From: Oryza sativa Japonica Group
Lineage: Eukaryota; Streptophyta; Magnoliopsida; Poales; Poaceae
Direction of reading: 5' to 3'
Length of the DNA: 64,000 bases
Assembly (NCBI RefSeq): GCF_034140825.1
Contig: NC_089040.1
Span: 4,525,501-4,589,500 of the forward strand
The notes below the pieces were generated by a model, which was given only the letters and a program-made list of their open reading frames with translations, was not told the origin of the DNA and searched no databases. Shown here in pieces: positions 1-13,000 of this stretch. A program made the position numbers and the translations under genes. Numbering within the stretch: the first letter of the stretch is position 1; every line of letters starts with the position of its first letter.

Positions 1-275
1 AGAATGATCAAGAGCTAGATTGGGGTTGGCTTCCTGCTGCCATCTGAGTCATGCTTAGACCTAGGAGAATGGTGGTTAGCAATGTGGCAAAATTTTCAGA
101 ACAGCTACAAGGACGCCATTGACAGCCTTATACTGCTTGTTTGTTGGATGGTTTGGAAGGAAAGAAATACGCGTGTGTATTTTAGAATCAGCAGCGCTCG
201 GCAGGTTTCCTGTTTGGTTCAATTAAAGAGGAAGTGGCGATTTGAAAGGAAGTTGTGGTTTTTAGAAATATAGGA
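1..275 (+). mobile_element. LINE (non-LTR retrotransposon) ORF2 C-terminal fragment
   Basis: The frame beginning at position 1 contains a stop early on and then reads through a pattern of tryptophans, EWW followed by LVCWMVWKERNTRVYF. This is the signature of the C-terminal zinc-binding region (zf-RVT) of plant LINE reverse transcriptases. The window begins inside the element, so its 5' part is not visible, and no poly(A) tail is obvious after the stop near 273. It is a relic and not a host gene. A degenerate LINE is more likely than a domesticated copy. Confidence 0.7.
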
Positions 276-764
276 GAGCAATCCCTTAGTGTAATCTGTT
301 TTCTTTTGGGAGGTTGCTCTTGTGACAACTTCTATTTACTTCGACAGTTTATTGTTGAAGTCAAAACTTTATATATTTGTTTATATTCCTCAGTCTTAAG
401 TAAATCAGGTTGGCCTATCTTGACCGGCCCGGCAATATCAAAAGTATGAATTGAAATTCAGCTCCTCGCGGATAGGAGGAGGATTGATATGCGACCGATT
501 TTCTGGGTGGTGGGAGGAGAGGAAGGCGGATGAATATGCAAGTAGTACTACTTGAAAAAAAAAGTAAATAACAACTCAAAAATATTTTTTTTCTGCTATT
601 TTATATTGGAGTAGTCCTCCCCCCACCATCGTAGTTTCCTCGTGTAAGAAAACAACTCCCTAAAAATACTAAACCAAAGAAAATATTATTTTCATGCAAA
701 AATAAAAAATATATATTAAAAAACTGAACCAATTATAATTCCATTGCTACACAATGTCATGGTA
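276..764. other. Intergenic, AT-rich, no gene seen
   Basis: AT-rich sequence between the LINE fragment and a Helitron. It contains poly-A and poly-T runs around 555-600 and 660-720 but no convincing coding or structured feature. Confidence 0.5.
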
Positions 765-1199
765 TCTCTACTATCTTAAAAATTCGTCCTCTTTTCATCC
801 CCTCCTCTCAAGTCTCAACGTGCGCAGCACGTCCGTATACCTAAAAGTAATCACTGTCCATCCTTATCACATGGACTTCTCCCATCAATATACGGATTTC
901 CTGTCTATCACTAATCCTATATACTTATATAGTTCATTCCCACTAAATGTAGTTAATGAAATTTCTCTCTTCTCTCATTAATCCACATCACCCTAATTAT
1001 TTTTAGCCTTTGGATGATAGATATATGATTCAAATTGTCTCTTCTTTATTCTGTCATAAAACCATGCAATCTCAATTATTTTTAGTCTCAAAATTGTACT
1101 ATCAATTTGTTTTAGTTTTGATAATCATATTACATCTTATTTGTACATATAATAATATAACTTAATTTTCCGCAGCAACATGGCGGGAAATTCATCTAG
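765..1199 (+). mobile_element. Non-autonomous Helitron, 435 bp
   Basis: The element starts with TCTCTACTATCTTAAAAA directly after an A at 764 and ends with CATCTAG directly before a T at 1200, as expected for Helitron insertion between A and T. Just inside the 3' end, TTTCCGC (about 1168-1174) can pair with GCGGGAAA (about 1183-1190) to form the short hairpin typical of Helitron 3' termini. There is no internal coding capacity, so it is a non-autonomous copy. It lies about 430 bp upstream of the AUG3 start codon. Confidence 0.8.
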
Positions 1200-1625
1200 T
1201 TATATTAACCTGACGGACATGTAAACTAGTAAAAAAAAACGGAGCATAGGGCCAAACGAGTGATCTACTCGCATTCGCTTTATTGGGCCTCCATACCCTT
1301 ATACATGGGCCGCAAAATCCAACCATTGGGCCCTCATTCCCGCCCACGCAGACTACTCGACCACACCACTTTTTTTCTTTTCCAATTTCACACCGGATCC
1401 CCGAAATTCTCTTTGTTTCGAACGAACGCGACGCGAAAAAGCACACCACCACTCGCCTCCGCTTCGCCGCCGGCCGCGCCGCCCCCAACCACCACCCCAC
1501 CCACCCACCCACCCACGCGCCGCCGCGGCTGCGGCTGCGGCCGCCGGGAGACGCGGGCGGCGGAGGTTGCCGGGCGAGAGGCAGGCGAGCGAGCGAGCTG
1601 CTGCTGGGTTTGGAATCGGGAGGAG
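1200..1625 (+). promoter_or_regulatory. AUG3 promoter and 5' UTR region
   Basis: The sequence shifts from AT-rich to strongly GC- and CT-rich from about 1440 towards the AUG3 ATG, with a CCCA/CCAC-rich tract at 1487-1515. This is a common texture of grass 5' UTRs. No TATA box can be assigned with confidence. Confidence 0.45.
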
Positions 1626-4600
1626 ATGAGCGGCGCGGCGCTGTGCGCGGCGCTGACGGAGCTGGGGTTCGACGGGGAGGACCCGCTGGACGCGGACGCG
1701 CTCGAGTGGCCGTTCCAGTACGAGGAGGCGCGGCCCCTCCTCGCCTGGATCTGCTCCTGCCTCCGCCCCTCCAACGTCCTCTCCCCCTCCCACCTCGCGC
1801 AGTGAGTTGGGGTCTCGATTTGGCGGTTGTTGTTGTTGTTGTTGCTGCTGCTGCTGATGCTTAGGATGAACCAGCTGTAATGTCGTGATTCTCTGCTAGT
1901 TGGTGTCCACAGTGGATGCTTGCAGCGCGGAATGGGGGCATATGGTGGTGTTGGTGGTTGCGGGATTCGGAGAGCTGATGGAGGTGGTTTGCTAGGGTTC
2001 TAGATGTGGGTTTGTGCTTCTATGAGAAACAATATGGGGGGATTAGTGAGAATAGGCTTTTACAGTAGCTTTTTTTTTGAAGATTTTGCTGTAGATCTTG
2101 ATCGGGTTGATTAGTTGCACATTTGAATCTAGTGTTTGGCATCTCGGTAAGTTCATTGGTAGCTGCATTTTTGCTTGTTGGCATGTTTGATTCTGAAGAC
2201 AGAGGATTGTTCACTCGGAAAGTGTGCCCATTTGGGATAATGAAAAAAATGGATTGTACAAATGTGACATATGGCAATGCCACATCGAAATTCTACTGGC
2301 ATCTCCTTTTCCTGGCACAATGGGGCTTTAGAAGTGACCTATGCCACATAGAGATCATTTATGATAGTTTCTACGCTTTTGATTCCTTGCCAACCTCATT
2401 GAACCTGCAGCTAAGGTTTTCGTAGGATTCCTGATTTTTTACAAATTCATTTTGATTTGTCATCTTAAACACATAGCAGTACTCAACATCCTGCGGAACT
2501 ATTGGGCAAACTCTATCAAATCATGTGCGGCATTGTGTTGAAAAACTTGGTTTTTACTGTATCACTATCGTGCATGAGATGCTTCTAAATTTACATTTTC
2601 ACTCACACCTGCATTTGTATTGTGTAATCTTGGATGAACCAGGACAATTTACCATTGTTTGGTTGCCATATTTAATTAGTAACATATTTGCATAGATGAC
2701 TTCTAAAGCTTCCCCTGCTTCTTTTGCTTGAGTTATTCTCAAATGACAAAATAGATTTTGCATTGCAGGTATGAGCAACTTGTGGAAGAGGGTAGGCTGC
2801 TAGAGGTATATTCACCAAGACCTTTCTGGAACGTATAATTTCTGTTATCTTTAACAGTATAGGATGTTGCGGAGCTGCTCCTGTCAGATTGTGCAAGCAT
2901 GGTTCCAACTTCCAAATGTTGGATGCCTCTAGGACAGGAGTTCCAGTTTGTGAACAACTAAGATATTAAAAAAATTTCCTAGATTTTCTGGCAAAATATA
3001 AGATATTAGCCAGTTTTCAATGGTTGTCATGGGATGCTGAACCTCAAGGAACTATTCCCATCCAAGATCTGGGACTCTGCTTACAAACTATAAACTCAAA
3101 ATTGGGTTTTTGTTCTTTACATTCTATAACATAAGCTGTATTGTCCACTTGTGTTTTTGAACACTTATATCTGTGATCCTGCTAAACCTTAAAACTCATG
3201 CTATCATTGGCATTGTTTTCTCAGGGTGAGGATTTGGACTCTGCTTTTGATAGTATTTCAGCCTTTTCAAGCAAGAAAGATAATCAAGAGGCTGTATTTG
3301 GATCAGAAGAAACAATCCTTGATATCCGGTATGCTTGGAAGTTCAATCTTATAAAATTATAGTGGAAATTGGCATCACCATTGAACACTTACTACATTTA
3401 CATTGATTCTTGGGCTCAAATCCTAGAACCCAACTGAAATGCGATTATACCTCAGTTTTTATAGGGGAAAAAACTTTGTCCTTTCAGAATTTATATTCCA
3501 AACGGAGCACACTACTGAGAACCAATTTCTCAAAAAATCATACTAGGACCAGATTTTGAATCGTGCTGGAAATGATAATTTAACTAGTATAAAACATTGA
3601 AATCTCAAAACAAAAAACAATAAATCAAGTAAAATAGCTGTTTGGTGAAAAAGAAACTAGCCAGGTAACGCAGACCATACCACTCAAGTCCATGACTAAA
3701 ATTCCAAAATGTGGAGAGCTATGTCAAGACACTAGTATTTTGTAGTCTGGTTTAAACTTTAAAACTCCTGTGCGGAGCCCGGTTCCTGCCAAATGCTAGC
3801 TAGTTGAAGTTACCAATTGGACATTGGATGTGCTTTTCCTGACATGTATTTTATTATGCTATTGCTGCAGAGAAGAAAAACTAGCATACAGAGCTGAGGT
3901 TTTTGAATTACAGAAGCAGCTTGCGCGGCAACAAGCACAGTTTGATTTGCTTGCAGGGCAAGCTTCTACTCTTATCCAAGGCAGACGGGCACGTGTAACT
4001 GCCATGTCTGCAGTTAGTGGACAACTTATATCATTGGATGAACAACTTTCTTCTAGAAACTTAGAGGTATATTTCATTATGTTGCATCTTATATTTTTCT
4101 TTCCAACAATCTCCATAATTTTGATCTCCTATTAGTATCTCCTTAAAAAGATTGAATGTGGAAGTTCTATCTCAATCATATGCTTTGTTAACCATGATTC
4201 ATTTCCGAACAGTGGCATATATTTATTTATGCAATAAGATATTTAAGATATCTAGAGTTTCTTTCATGAGGAAATTGTTCAATTAAGATGATTCATTATC
4301 TTCTAACTTTCAGATGAATGCAGTTCTCGGAAGAATCACTGCTACTACCCAGGAATTGGCCCATTATCATTCAGGAGATGGTATGCTCTTTACCTATAGA
4401 TAATAGTTCTGTTGTTTTTTTAGCTTATTTTGCAGAAAATAGTAAGGGAGTATTCTACTGGTATAATTATACAAACATATACGTAAACTACATATATGGA
4501 GGGGTCCAGGACTCCAGGATTAATGCTACCTTTACATGCATGCAACTTAAGAAAGAATAATGCGCCACTGATGGCTTACGAATCATCAGACAACAAGAGC

Positions 4601-7600
4601 ATAGAGAACTACAGTAATCAGAATGGAATCCTCTTATTATGTACTGTGGCTAAGAAATTTGAAATCTTAAAAACAAGTACCCATCCCAAACAGCTGTTAA
4701 CATTCCATGTTTTCTTAGAGCTCTCTTTCATATTTATCTATTTCTTAATACTAACACTTATATGAACATTGTGTTTTATCCAATAAGATTCCTCTATAAC
4801 TCATTCATCATTCATATGTGCAGATGAAAGTATATACTTAGCATATTCAGACTTCCACCCTTATGTTGTTGGAGACTTGGCTTGTACAAAGGAGCTGAAC
4901 CGCTGGTTCTCGAAGCAATTTGAGAAGGTAGGTTCTCTTTGGCTGTCATGTTATTCTCAGCTTACTTATTTATTTAACACTTATTCTGCTTACTTATTTA
5001 TTTAACACTTTCTGTCAGGGGCCATTTCGACTTGTTGCTGAGGAAGGGAAGTCCAAATGTTCCTGGGTTAGTCTTGACGACATCACCAATGGCTTGATAA
5101 GAGGTAAATACCAGTTATAGTAAATTGTATGCAATGAATAGATTGATTATATTATTTAAAGAGCGTAACTCTGATCCTAGATTAGTATGATGTGCTTTGA
5201 ATGAACTAATTATGAAAAACTCATTCCTATTATGCAGGAGATTCTGAAAAATCACATCATCACCAGCGTGTGGCTGAATTGCAACGACTTCGTTCAATGT
5301 AACTATCCCTTGATTTATCGCTTATCCAAAGTTCCAAACCTTTCTGTTTGAACATATCATAGTTTTTTTTTTTACCATGAAACAGAAGGGGAATCCTCTA
5401 TGTTGAACACATCATAGTTGCTAATGTTTCATGCAATCTTGTTATATGGTGCCTATTGAGATATTCAAGTGATTTTATTTTTCTTCCTATTGCACTTCTT
5501 TTTGCATCAGTCTGCTGGAATTTTGTCATTGTGCTATCCTCTTATATGTCTAGAATTTGCTTTATATCTTTGTGGTGATTCTAATGACCTTGAACTGTAA
5601 ACTTGCTCTAATTTGGGAACAGATTTGCTACAAGTGAAAGACAGTGGATTGAGGCACAAGTTGAAAATGCTAAACAACAGGCCATACTCTCGATTTTAAA
5701 ATCACAAGTGTCATCTGACGAGGCTCATATACATAGGGATATTCATTCTCTTAGGTATACATTCGTTACTGTTCATCACTATTATTTTATCAGAATAACT
5801 GAAACGAAGAAAAGATAGATCAATTACATTCTCCGTATCTTATTTATTTTAGGAGAAAAGGTTCTGAGCTTGCTGGAGAACTCTCGACTCTTTCTCAAAA
5901 AGTACAGGCTTTTGTATCTGAGGTATGCTCTACCCATGTAGAGGCACTGCCTTTTCTTGCAAAATACTTACATTATATTCCCTAGTTACAAAAATTGGCA
6001 CTTCATGAGTCTGTTTAGCTGGATGCATATGGGTTTGCCTGTCAATTGATGAAATGTATATGGTTTTCGACAGAGTTTTCATCAACGTAATGCCACATCC
6101 ATTTAATACCATAAGGGTTGAATTGCATACTTGCATCTGGTAGGATTTAATGATTCATTGCAGATTAAATTCCTATTTCAGAAGAAAAAGTGTTCCAAGC
6201 ACTGTCATAAAATAGCTTTCAGTTGTGAAATCTCTAAACCACGGGCAGCTAGAAATTATAATCTGTTATGCAGATATTAGCTTTGTTCTGCTATAAGTTC
6301 TCAGGAAAAAGAAAAACACTCATCACTTATAAGATACTTTCAGCACTTAGAGGATAATATGCCAATAGTAATTCTTACTGCAGTGCATCAGACATACTTC
6401 TTTTAGCATATGGTTAAAATTTTCCCGAGATAGGCTTGTTTTTCCCAGTATTCACTCGTTCTCCCCCTCCAGACTATACCATGCCTCTGCTCAGAACTCG
6501 CTCAACTTCAAGGCACATATATTTTGCAAGGTTTGTTGATGATATTTACATTACTTTCGCTGGCTTACATGATTCTGTTGTATCATTTCCTTGATATTCT
6601 AGCATTCAAATATGTAGGGGACTACGATTTAAAGGTCATGCGCCAGGAATACTACATTAACAGGCAAAAAACGGTATGCACATTCATCACATGGTATATA
6701 TGTCATGTACACTTATTTATTGTCAGCAGTTCCTTTGTTTGCTTATTGGTGGTATCTTCTATAATGTTATGAAAGTTTATAATCGAGATAACTATTCAGA
6801 TAGTGTTATTACCTATTTTTCCTTCTGCCTTCAAATCTATGGGTGGTAAGACACTTGCACCAAATAGCCTAGGGGGCCAAATATTCTTGTGACAAACTTT
6901 CAATGTTTAGATTTAGTTGGCCCCTGGGAGTATTCATTAGAAAATCTGGTTGTTCTACACCTTGTTGACCCTATTTGTTTTTCGTATACACTCAGAAGAC
7001 AAATTTAAGTGATCAGTGAAAAATGTGCTGCTAGCTTGCACCAATACATGCTGAGATCACCTTAAGCCAGCTACTTTTGCATTTGATGGAACAGTGTTTT
7101 ACATTTTTCTGCCAAGGTCATACATACTGCCAGGCATATGATTGTTTTATTACACATCCTTCTGATTCTGCACTGTCTTCATTCTGCAGTTCATCAGTCA
7201 CTTGGCTAATCAGCTAGCCAGACACCAGTTTCTGAAGATTGCTTGCCAGCTTGAAAGGAAAAACATAGCTAGCGCCTATTCACTGCTTAGAGTAATAGAA
7301 TCCGAGTTGCAAAGCTACCTATCAGCTGTCAATACCCGTTTGGTAAGCAATCTCATTTGTTGAGAACCTCCTATGTTGTCATTTCTTCTTTTTTATGTGT
7401 CTACATGTTTCATGCTACACTCGGTAGTTTTTGTTCAATCTGCCCTTCTTAGTTTTCCAAGAAATGATTCTTAGTTGACCTAACAAAGAAATGTTTTTTT
7501 TAATTCTTTAGGGCCATTGTACTTCATTAATTCAAGCTGCGACCGAGGTGCGTGAGCAAGGTGCAATTGATGACCGTGACACTCTCCTCCATGCCGTACG

Positions 7601-9118
7601 GGATCTCTTATGTGTTCACTCAAGTAAGCTGACAAGTGACAACTCTACTCAGATAGCTGTTTGAACGTTTTAATTTCGATATTCAATGTTTCATGTCACT
7701 TCTGTAGATGTCCAAGCAACAATGCCAACATACATGTCAGCGCATGCCTTGGTTCAGCAGATATCAGCCCTTCAATCTGATTTGCTTTCTCTTCAGTCTG
7801 AACTTGAAAGTGCTCTGCCAGCCGATCGCAAAAGATGTATCAATGAACTGTAAGTGATACTATAGCTCACACTATGTCTAAATATCAGTTGCCTTTACTT
7901 TATCTCCTGCCTGAAATACGCAAAATCAAATTTTTGAATTGTTGCTTTTAGTGTTTCTTCTGATCTAAGCAAACCTACCCACATTCTTGGTTTAGTGAAT
8001 AGAACAGTAGTGTCCCATGTTGTTAAGGCGGTAAGGCATCCTAACTCCTGGCAGTCCATAGGCAGTATGGTAAGGTGGGCCAGACGCCATTACTCCTGGC
8101 AGCGCCTTACAGCCATAGCGACGCTATGGTGATGCCTTGATAACCATGAGTGCGTCAACTGTGACTGACTCTGAGGTCCTCATGTATAATCAAGTTGAAT
8201 ATTGAGACAACCATGAGTGCGTCAACTGTCACTGACTCTGAGGTCCTCATGTATAATCAAGTTGAATATTGAGACAGATGATACTTTTCAAGTTTGCAAC
8301 GGATCTTTGGTTGGTACGGTTTGCTTGTTGGCTTAACTTTGCGTCTTCACCTATACATGATGAACTGTTGTCTCAGCCCCCTCATCTACTGCTCAAATAT
8401 AAATTTCCTTTTAGCTGGTGGTGGTGAATCTTCCACGGTGCCACCAATCCTCTACATTACATTTTCTAAAAACTAGCCCCTACAGTTTTTAGCATTACGG
8501 ATTATAGTCCATTTATATACTGATTTGGCCTCCTTAAATTCAAATTTAGCAGTCATTTTTCATCCTTTCCACTCTTGCAGATGCACCCTAATTCAAACAG
8601 TGGAACAACTTCTATTTGCATCATCGACGACTGCAGAACCAATATTGACACCTTGGGTACATTCTTTCATCCTTAAAATTATCCCATTTCTTATATCTCC
8701 CGTGTTATTTTCAGCACTCCTTCCTTTTCCTTTTGAAAGTTATGAATTGTTTTTACCTGTGCTTGTGAACTAAATCTATGCTTGGCACAGCCTCTGATGC
8801 GAGCACTCGATGATATGGAAAATGCCAACGCACAAGTTGAAGTTTCTGTGGAAGAAGTAACGAAGGCTCGCACCCAAAAGATAAAGGTATTATCATGTGC
8901 TTCTTTTCCCTAGTCCCTACCAAATAACATGGCAAAGCTTGTGCGTTACATATTCATCGATAAGCATCATGGTCTCAATTGCACATTAGATCTTTGAGAA
9001 TCGCGCTCATGAAGTTGGGAGGGAGAGGCAAGTGTTCGTCGATTTCTTCAGCAACCCCGAGCGACTCAAGAATCAAGTCAGAGAGCTTACCTCCCGTGTG
9101 AAAGCTCTCCAGGAATAA
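1626..9118 (+). CDS. AUG3: AUGMIN subunit 3 (HAUS3-like)
   Basis: Subunit of the augmin complex, which recruits gamma-tubulin to existing microtubules and drives branching nucleation in the spindle and phragmoplast. The exons are 1626-1801, 2769-2805, 3225-3328, 3871-4066, 4314-4380, 4824-4927, 5019-5103, 5238-5298, 5623-5754, 5853-5922, 6473-6530, 6618-6673, 7190-7342, 7512-7623, 7708-7849, 8581-8656, 8791-8886 and 8990-9118. Every junction is GT-AG and in phase, and the joined frame encodes 617 residues, the length I recall for Arabidopsis AUG3. Characteristic stretches are [20 protein letters not shown] near the N terminus, [42 protein letters not shown] and [14 protein letters not shown]. 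The protein is almost entirely helical and coiled-coil. The start was chosen because [17 protein letters not shown] aligns with the known N terminus. Nothing looks broken. Confidence 0.96.
8142..8275 (+). repeat. 67-bp tandem duplication in AUG3 intron 15
   Basis: Two head-to-tail copies start at 8142 and 8209, each opening with AACCATGAGTGCGTCAACTG. I see a single mismatch between them, so the duplication is recent. It lies within an intron and does not touch coding sequence. Confidence 0.9.
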
Positions 9119-10061
9119 ATAGATAGATAGATATCCCTCGTCTAGTTTGGTAAGCACATGAGATTCAATCTCTACCCCTGTTGCTCATATACAAGCCATA
9201 AAATCTCACCCTCTGTTTCTAGCATTTGTGTGCCAGGTCGTCCCGCGAAATGGGAAGCAACAGCCAAGCTCGCAATGATGCTGTTGCTTGCAAAGTTTCC
9301 CTTCCTCCAATGCGAAGTTTGGGGGAACCATCGGTTAGTTTGTTGGATGTTGAGGTGCACAGCTGCTGTTGTTATATTTTGGGGATGCAGTCGTGATTGT
9401 TGTAAAGTAACCACGAGCCCGTTTCGTCGTCTGATTGATATTCAGGCTAGATGGTGGTTGTACATTTGTGTACTGGTGTTGGGAGACTCGAAAACTAGCA
9501 TTGCTTAGTGTGTATATTAGATTGATCTTCAATTATTTGAACACTGCTAATGAGCCCTATATTAGATTGATCTTCAATTAAACACTAACATTTGATGCCA
9601 ATGTGCGCTGTGAGGGTTCCTTCATATTTAGACTGAAAAATAATAAATAATTGGGACTTGTTCTTGCTCGCCGGTGGCGCTGGAAGTTTCATGCTCCGGG
9701 ATTAGAGATCAGGTGACCAAATCAAAGTCAATATACCTCAGCATTGAAGAAAGTTGTAAACAATTTGACTTGAATTCTAATTTTGCACAAGGGCAAGCCC
9801 GAGTTAAAAAGAACCAATGAACACTTTATCCACGACCCATAGCAATCCTGAAAGATACCGACACGATCCGAAGCAACCTAATCGATTACACATTTACAGG
9901 GTGGATACTGAAGACTAAGAACAGCTCTCTCATCTCATCCACAGAAGACAAGAGAGGGGGGGTCGGGCTGGCTTATTGCTCAGGTACAAATCTCTTTTTA
10001 CAGAAGCTTCCCTCATTTAGGGAATGAGGAATTGAGGATCGAAGTCCTGGGATATCCAGAC
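9119..10061. other. Convergent 3' UTRs of AUG3 and the ASG1-like gene
   Basis: AUG3 (+) and the ASG1-like gene (-) point at each other across this stretch. A 23-bp direct repeat beginning TATATTAGATTGATC occurs at 9513-9535 and 9558-9580, in the likely AUG3 3' UTR. No additional gene or terminator motif is evident. A short open frame at 9158-9508 has no recognisable protein content. Confidence 0.6.
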
Positions 10062-13000
10062 TCAATTCTCAGAATCCTCGGGTATCTTGAAAAGGAACTG
10101 GGGCAACGAGGCGATGCGGGGAAGATTCATCAGCAGATCTCCGAAGGAGTCCTTCCTTGACATGGCTGGTGGCTGAGCGGGACCTGTAGTTTTCACTGTG
10201 GATGCAGCCGAGCTAAATTCTTCATCGGAACCTTCGGTGCCATCGCCTCCAATGCTATCACTGTCGTTTGGTTCAGGCTTTGGCTGGGCCACCGGTGGCG
10301 TATCTTTCTGAATCAAACAGCAGAGGGAGTCCACCCTCGCCATCAGCGATCTCTCGTCGGATGTCGATGCCGGTGGGCCCTGTGCATCTCCGAGAAGGTA
10401 CTGAGCGATCTCCTCCAGTGTTTCTTTTGTTGGCACCTCGTTGCTGGGCAATGTAGGATTGACTGATGTGATCTGCTCCGAGATGCAGTTTCCCAAGTGG
10501 TTTACCAAATCATCCACTGACATAGACGGTCTAAGCCCAGGCACTTTCAGTTGACTCCACCAGCTGGGGATATTTAACTCTGGAGCACCATTTACGTTTC
10601 TGCTGACTCCCTGAACGTTCACTGCACTAGGTCCTGGTAAATAACTATAGAATTAGAAAATTCAATCTTGAACACAAGAGAATTTTGTGTAGAAGGCATT
10701 GTAACTTATAATCATATTATAACTAGAAGTACTAGGTCAGCACATCAGTCTAACTACATGTGTAATTTAATTGAACAGATATGACGCATCTCAGATGACC
10801 AAAAAAATTGTGGTGGAGAATCTATTGAAGTAACTAAATGTAGTAATTCTGAGAAAAATTGCGATGCATCTACCAGCAATATATCTAGTCAAAGACAGGA
10901 AGTGCAAGAAGAGGGACAGTGGAAATGGCATCATGGGCAATTTACCTGGGTTTCCTGGCTGAGCAAGAAATCCTGCTTGCGTTGCAATGGAATCATTGAC
11001 TTCAATCTTAGCAGACATGGATGAACCAGCACAGGGTGACAGAGAACCTGAAAACCCAGATAATTCATGTTCGTCCTTCAAATTAGTAAAACCTTGGCAC
11101 TTCGATTCAACTGGGTCCTCAAATATAGAGCATCTGGGTTCAAAAACGGGAGAGTCCAATATGATGTCTGGTTGCTGACTCAATTGGTTTAGCCGCTGAT
11201 CACACTGGAGAAGCTTTTCAAAGTTTTTGCTCAACAAGCTTGAAGGGCACTGTAGAAAATGCCTCCTGCAATTTTTTTGGAAACACTGAATATAAGAGGG
11301 TGGGGTGGGGTGGGGGGCACATCGAGATTGGAAGCTCAGCAAGTAATAAACTGAAATGGAATTAGGCTAAGAAACATACTCCCTCCATCCCAAAATAAAC
11401 CAATCTCATACCAGATGTGTGTCCAGATTCATCGTACTAGGATGTGTCACATCCCGTACGGGGTTGGTTTATTTTAGGACGGAGGGAGTAGTCTCCTACG
11501 AGGAGATGATGCTGAAACTTCTTCTGTAGATAGCTGGCTTAAGGCTGAAGAGCTATCTTAAAGTTTATGTTGACTTTCTTTCTCGTAGCTGTGAGCTTTA
11601 AATATTTCTTATGACCTTTTTACCTCCAGAAAGAAATCAGAGTTCCCTCAGTAAATCTACTAATAGAAAAGGCACCATAAAAGTAATCTTAAATTAAAAA
11701 CCAGATTAAGGATGCAGTAACCATAGACTAATGTACTACAAGACACTGATAAGTGGTAAGCATAGTTCGTGTTCTGTATTACCCTACTTATAGAGACAAA
11801 AATAACAATACTTGCTGTCCTGTTACTGTAATGTTGGGTTCTAAGATGCAATTTTCTATATAGGAGTTATTTTAAAGAATCAATAAATCCATTTTTCAAA
11901 TTTATAATAGTTAATACTTAATTAATCATGCGCTACTGATACGCCCCATTCTCTGAGACAACAATAGCTACAGGCAAACATCCCTGCCAAACTCACCCTA
12001 AGATCCCATTACACCCTAGCACCTACCCAAAAGAAATGCATTCAAATTTTGCTCTAGCATACATTTAATGCTTTCCTTACCTGTTCATACTTGCTTGGCC
12101 ACCTGTGAAATCAGATGTAGCTTGCCACAGTGTGTGTTTCCTTGGTTGAGGATCCGTCTCTTTGAAGAAGAGAGGAGGTCGGGCCAACTTCATTAATAAT
12201 AGAAACCTCTCAGAAAAAAAGCAAGATAGGAAAGTAACATGAACCAATAATCTTTAAAATAACTTACCACCACATCCAAGGTTCCCTGTCCATTTTCAGG
12301 GCAAGATGCCTTCAATGCAGTAATATCCGACCACTGAATTTCTATCTTACTCTTCAAACCACCTTCCAGAACTTCCCATACAAGCTTATGTTTTGCGAAG
12401 TAACATTTTGCCACCAAATCACCTTCATACCGTGATATATACTGCTCAGAGATAGAATACAGTTAAGATTATGGCCAACAATTGTTCAGGAGAACTGCTC
12501 TAAATGTGACTAAACACTAGGTCGTAGATTCAACAACATGCAGGAATAAGGCTTTTGGGCAAATGACTACCTACTGTAGCAAATAATTGGCCATTAGGAC
12601 AGGATATAGGATGTTTTAATGTTGCATTAACATCTCACAGTGGTGTACAATATAAACTATAGTAAGTACTATGCTTACATAAGATCGGAAGTATTACATG
12701 CAAACAGCATCACCACAATGAGACTCAGAAACTAAGAATGTACCTCAACAAAAGAATGTTTCTGTGTAGATAGTAAATAATTTTGATTGAAAGAAATAAA
12801 AAAGCAACAGAAAAGGAGGACGCCAAAATTAAATAAATGTCAAGGTTGTGGCAGAACTACTAAAAGCTATATCTAGATTCTTACCTCCCATGTGCCAATT
12901 CTCAAAATATTTGCAGGAAAGTTTGAAGCTTTCAAGCGCTCCCCAGCTGTTGATGTGCCTGATTTAAGGTCTTTCTTTTTTGGAGGCTCAGAACTGCAAT

